Of a DNA stretch of 32,126 bases, positions 31,305 to 32,126 are shown in pieces (the stretch's first letter is position 1; every line of letters begins with the position of its first letter). The DNA is taken from contig JADGHL010000053.1 of assembly GCA_019686135.1 (NCBI GenBank), positions 1 to 32,126 of the forward strand, written 5' to 3'. The notes beneath the pieces are model-generated. The model did no database searches. It was given only the letters and a program-made list of their open reading frames with translations, and was not told where the DNA came from. The DNA comes from Myxococcaceae bacterium. Its GTDB lineage: Bacteria; Myxococcota; Myxococcia; Myxococcales; Myxococcaceae. Made by a program: the position numbers and the translations under genes.

Positions 31305-31336
31305 CGGCGGAGGTGCGATAAGGTCTCCCCTCCAGC

Positions 31337-31993
31337 ATGAGCAAGGACCCGATCCGGCGCGATCCAGAACCCGTCAAACGCGAGATCAAGCAGGAGCGGG
31401 CGGCCCGGACCCGCGAGGAGATCCTCGAGGCGGCGATCAAGCTCTTCGCCCGCCGCGGCATCCTGGCCACCACGATGTCCGAGCTCGCCAAGGCGATCCG
31501 GATGACGCCGGGCGCGCTCTACTGGCACTTCCCCACCAAGGAAGACCTGCTCCTCGCTGCGATCGAGGAGCTCAACCGGCGTTACGTCGACGAGTTCAAC
31601 GAGCTCATCACCGAGGGCCGCAAGCTCCCCGCGCACGAGCAGCTGGTCCAGTTCTTCCAGCGCACCCGCGCCTTTCTGCGCTACCACCGCGAGTACGGCA
31701 TCTTCTTCGGCATGGTGGCCGCCGAGGCCGCGGACACCAACGAGCGGATCGCCGAGGCGCTGCGCAACGCGCTGTCGCGCTACGCCGGCGTGGTGCGCGG
31801 AATCATCCGGTACGGGCAGGAGAAGACGAAGGAGTTCCGCACCGACGTCGACGCCGAGGTCCTGGCGCACGCGCTGATCGGTTCGTACCAGGGGATGATC
31901 ATCCACCAGAACCTGTTCCACGCGTCGCTCCAGTACGACGCGCTCACCGCCGCGCTGGACCGGCTGGTGACGGAGGGGCTCAGGCCCCGCTGA
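31337..31993 (+). CDS. TetR-family transcriptional regulator
   Basis: The 218-residue protein begins with a basic leader (~1-25), then the TetR HTH: '[48 protein letters not shown]' spans ~25-72, read here in parts. The ligand-binding half (~80-215) is helical, resembling TetR_C regulators of lipid and efflux genes ('[21 protein letters not shown]'). The target is unknown. No clear palindrome sits in the 32-base gap to the phosphoesterase gene. Its last 14 bases overlap the end of the convergent FKBP gene. Confidence 0.9.
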   Translation: MSKDPIRRDPEPVKREIKQERAARTREEILEAAIKLFARRGILATTMSELAKAIRMTPGALYWHFPTKEDLLLAAIEELNRRYVDEFNELITEGRKLPAHEQLVQFFQRTRAFLRYHREYGIFFGMVAAEAADTNERIAEALRNALSRYAGVVRGIIRYGQEKTKEFRTDVDAEVLAHALIGSYQGMIIHQNLFHASLQYDALTAALDRLVTEGLRPR

Positions 31994-32126
31994 CCTCAAG
32001 CAGCTCCACCTCGAACAACAGCGTGGCGTCGGGAGGAATCACCCCCGGGAACCCGCGCCGGCCGTAGCCCAGTTCGGGCGGGATGGTGAGCCGGCGCACC
32101 CCGCCCACCTTCATACCCGCCCCGCC
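31980..32126 (-). CDS. FKBP-type peptidyl-prolyl isomerase, C-terminal part
   Basis: Only the last 48 codons and TGA are in the window. They read [19 protein letters not shown], then [20 protein letters not shown], the signature end of the FKBP fold ('G.K.GG.R.L.IPP.LGYG......IP....L.F.VELL'). FKBPs catalyse cis-trans isomerisation at proline. The N-terminal part, including any signal peptide, lies to the right of the window. The 3' end overlaps the tetR gene by 14 bases, tail to tail. Confidence 0.9.
   Translation of the reverse strand, partial: GGAGMKVGGVRRLTIPPELGYGRRGFPGVIPPDATLLFEVELLEVSGA

Overview
The window is about 32 kb of very GC-rich bacterial DNA with tightly packed genes. It most likely belongs to a member of the Myxococcota (former Deltaproteobacteria). 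The clues are a C-terminal DUF4476 protein, a five-gene chemosensory operon with the gene order of the Myxococcus xanthus dif locus, an MglA-like small GTPase, many two-domain lipoproteins, and a cell-wall hydrolase ending in a MYXO-CTERM-like Cys / hydrophobic / Arg-rich tail. GTG and TTG starts and 4-base ATGA/GTGA overlaps are frequent. No rRNA, tRNA, CRISPR array, insertion sequence, prophage or integrase was seen, and no gene-free stretch exceeds 300 bases.

Layout. (1) 1-2433: the 3' end of a DUF4476 protein converges on larC and larB (nickel-pincer cofactor synthesis), with a stem-loop between them. (2) 2500-8193, minus strand: an MCP - CheW - CheY - CheA - CheC operon. Its CheA carries a roughly 310-residue Ser/Ala/Gly/Pro repeat linker. 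(3) 8439-10373: a DsbA/thioredoxin-fold domain fused to an NhaA Na+/H+ antiporter. (4) 10464-13723, minus: an MglA-like GTPase, a PocR-domain histidine kinase overlapping it by 4 bases, and thiL. (5) 13961-15045: a GNAT acetyltransferase, a terminator, then a small coiled-coil/winged-helix protein gene with a promoter buried in a perfect 15-bp inverted repeat that abuts its ATG. (6) 15052-18152, minus: an alpha/beta hydrolase and a DinG/XPD-type helicase. (7) 18348-22825: three putative lipoproteins, an M50 site-2 protease with an overlapping zinc-ribbon membrane protein, and a YegS-like lipid kinase. (8) 22842-28330, minus: an envelope group of lspA, an SDR, plsC, a small hypothetical gene and a large lytic transglycosylase/amidase lipoprotein. 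(9) 28496-31993: a TIGR01777-type epimerase, an exported beta-rich protein, a membrane-anchored metallophosphoesterase and a TetR regulator. The 3' end of an FKBP-type prolyl isomerase runs in from the right edge.

How the genes fit together. Two signalling modules (the dif-like chemosensory operon and the GTPase/PocR-kinase pair) sit among envelope genes: lipoprotein maturation by LspA, several lipoprotein substrates, PlsC, a lipid kinase, a peptidoglycan hydrolase and an intramembrane protease. Most genes are housekeeping or common family members. I did not find a clear new multi-gene system. The best leads are the autoregulation-like leaderless promoter at 14575-14611, the DsbA-NhaA fusion, the SDR without its catalytic tyrosine, the internal Tat-like motif of the phosphoesterase, and the dual-anchored cell-wall hydrolase. 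All assignments come from reading motifs by eye, with no database search.
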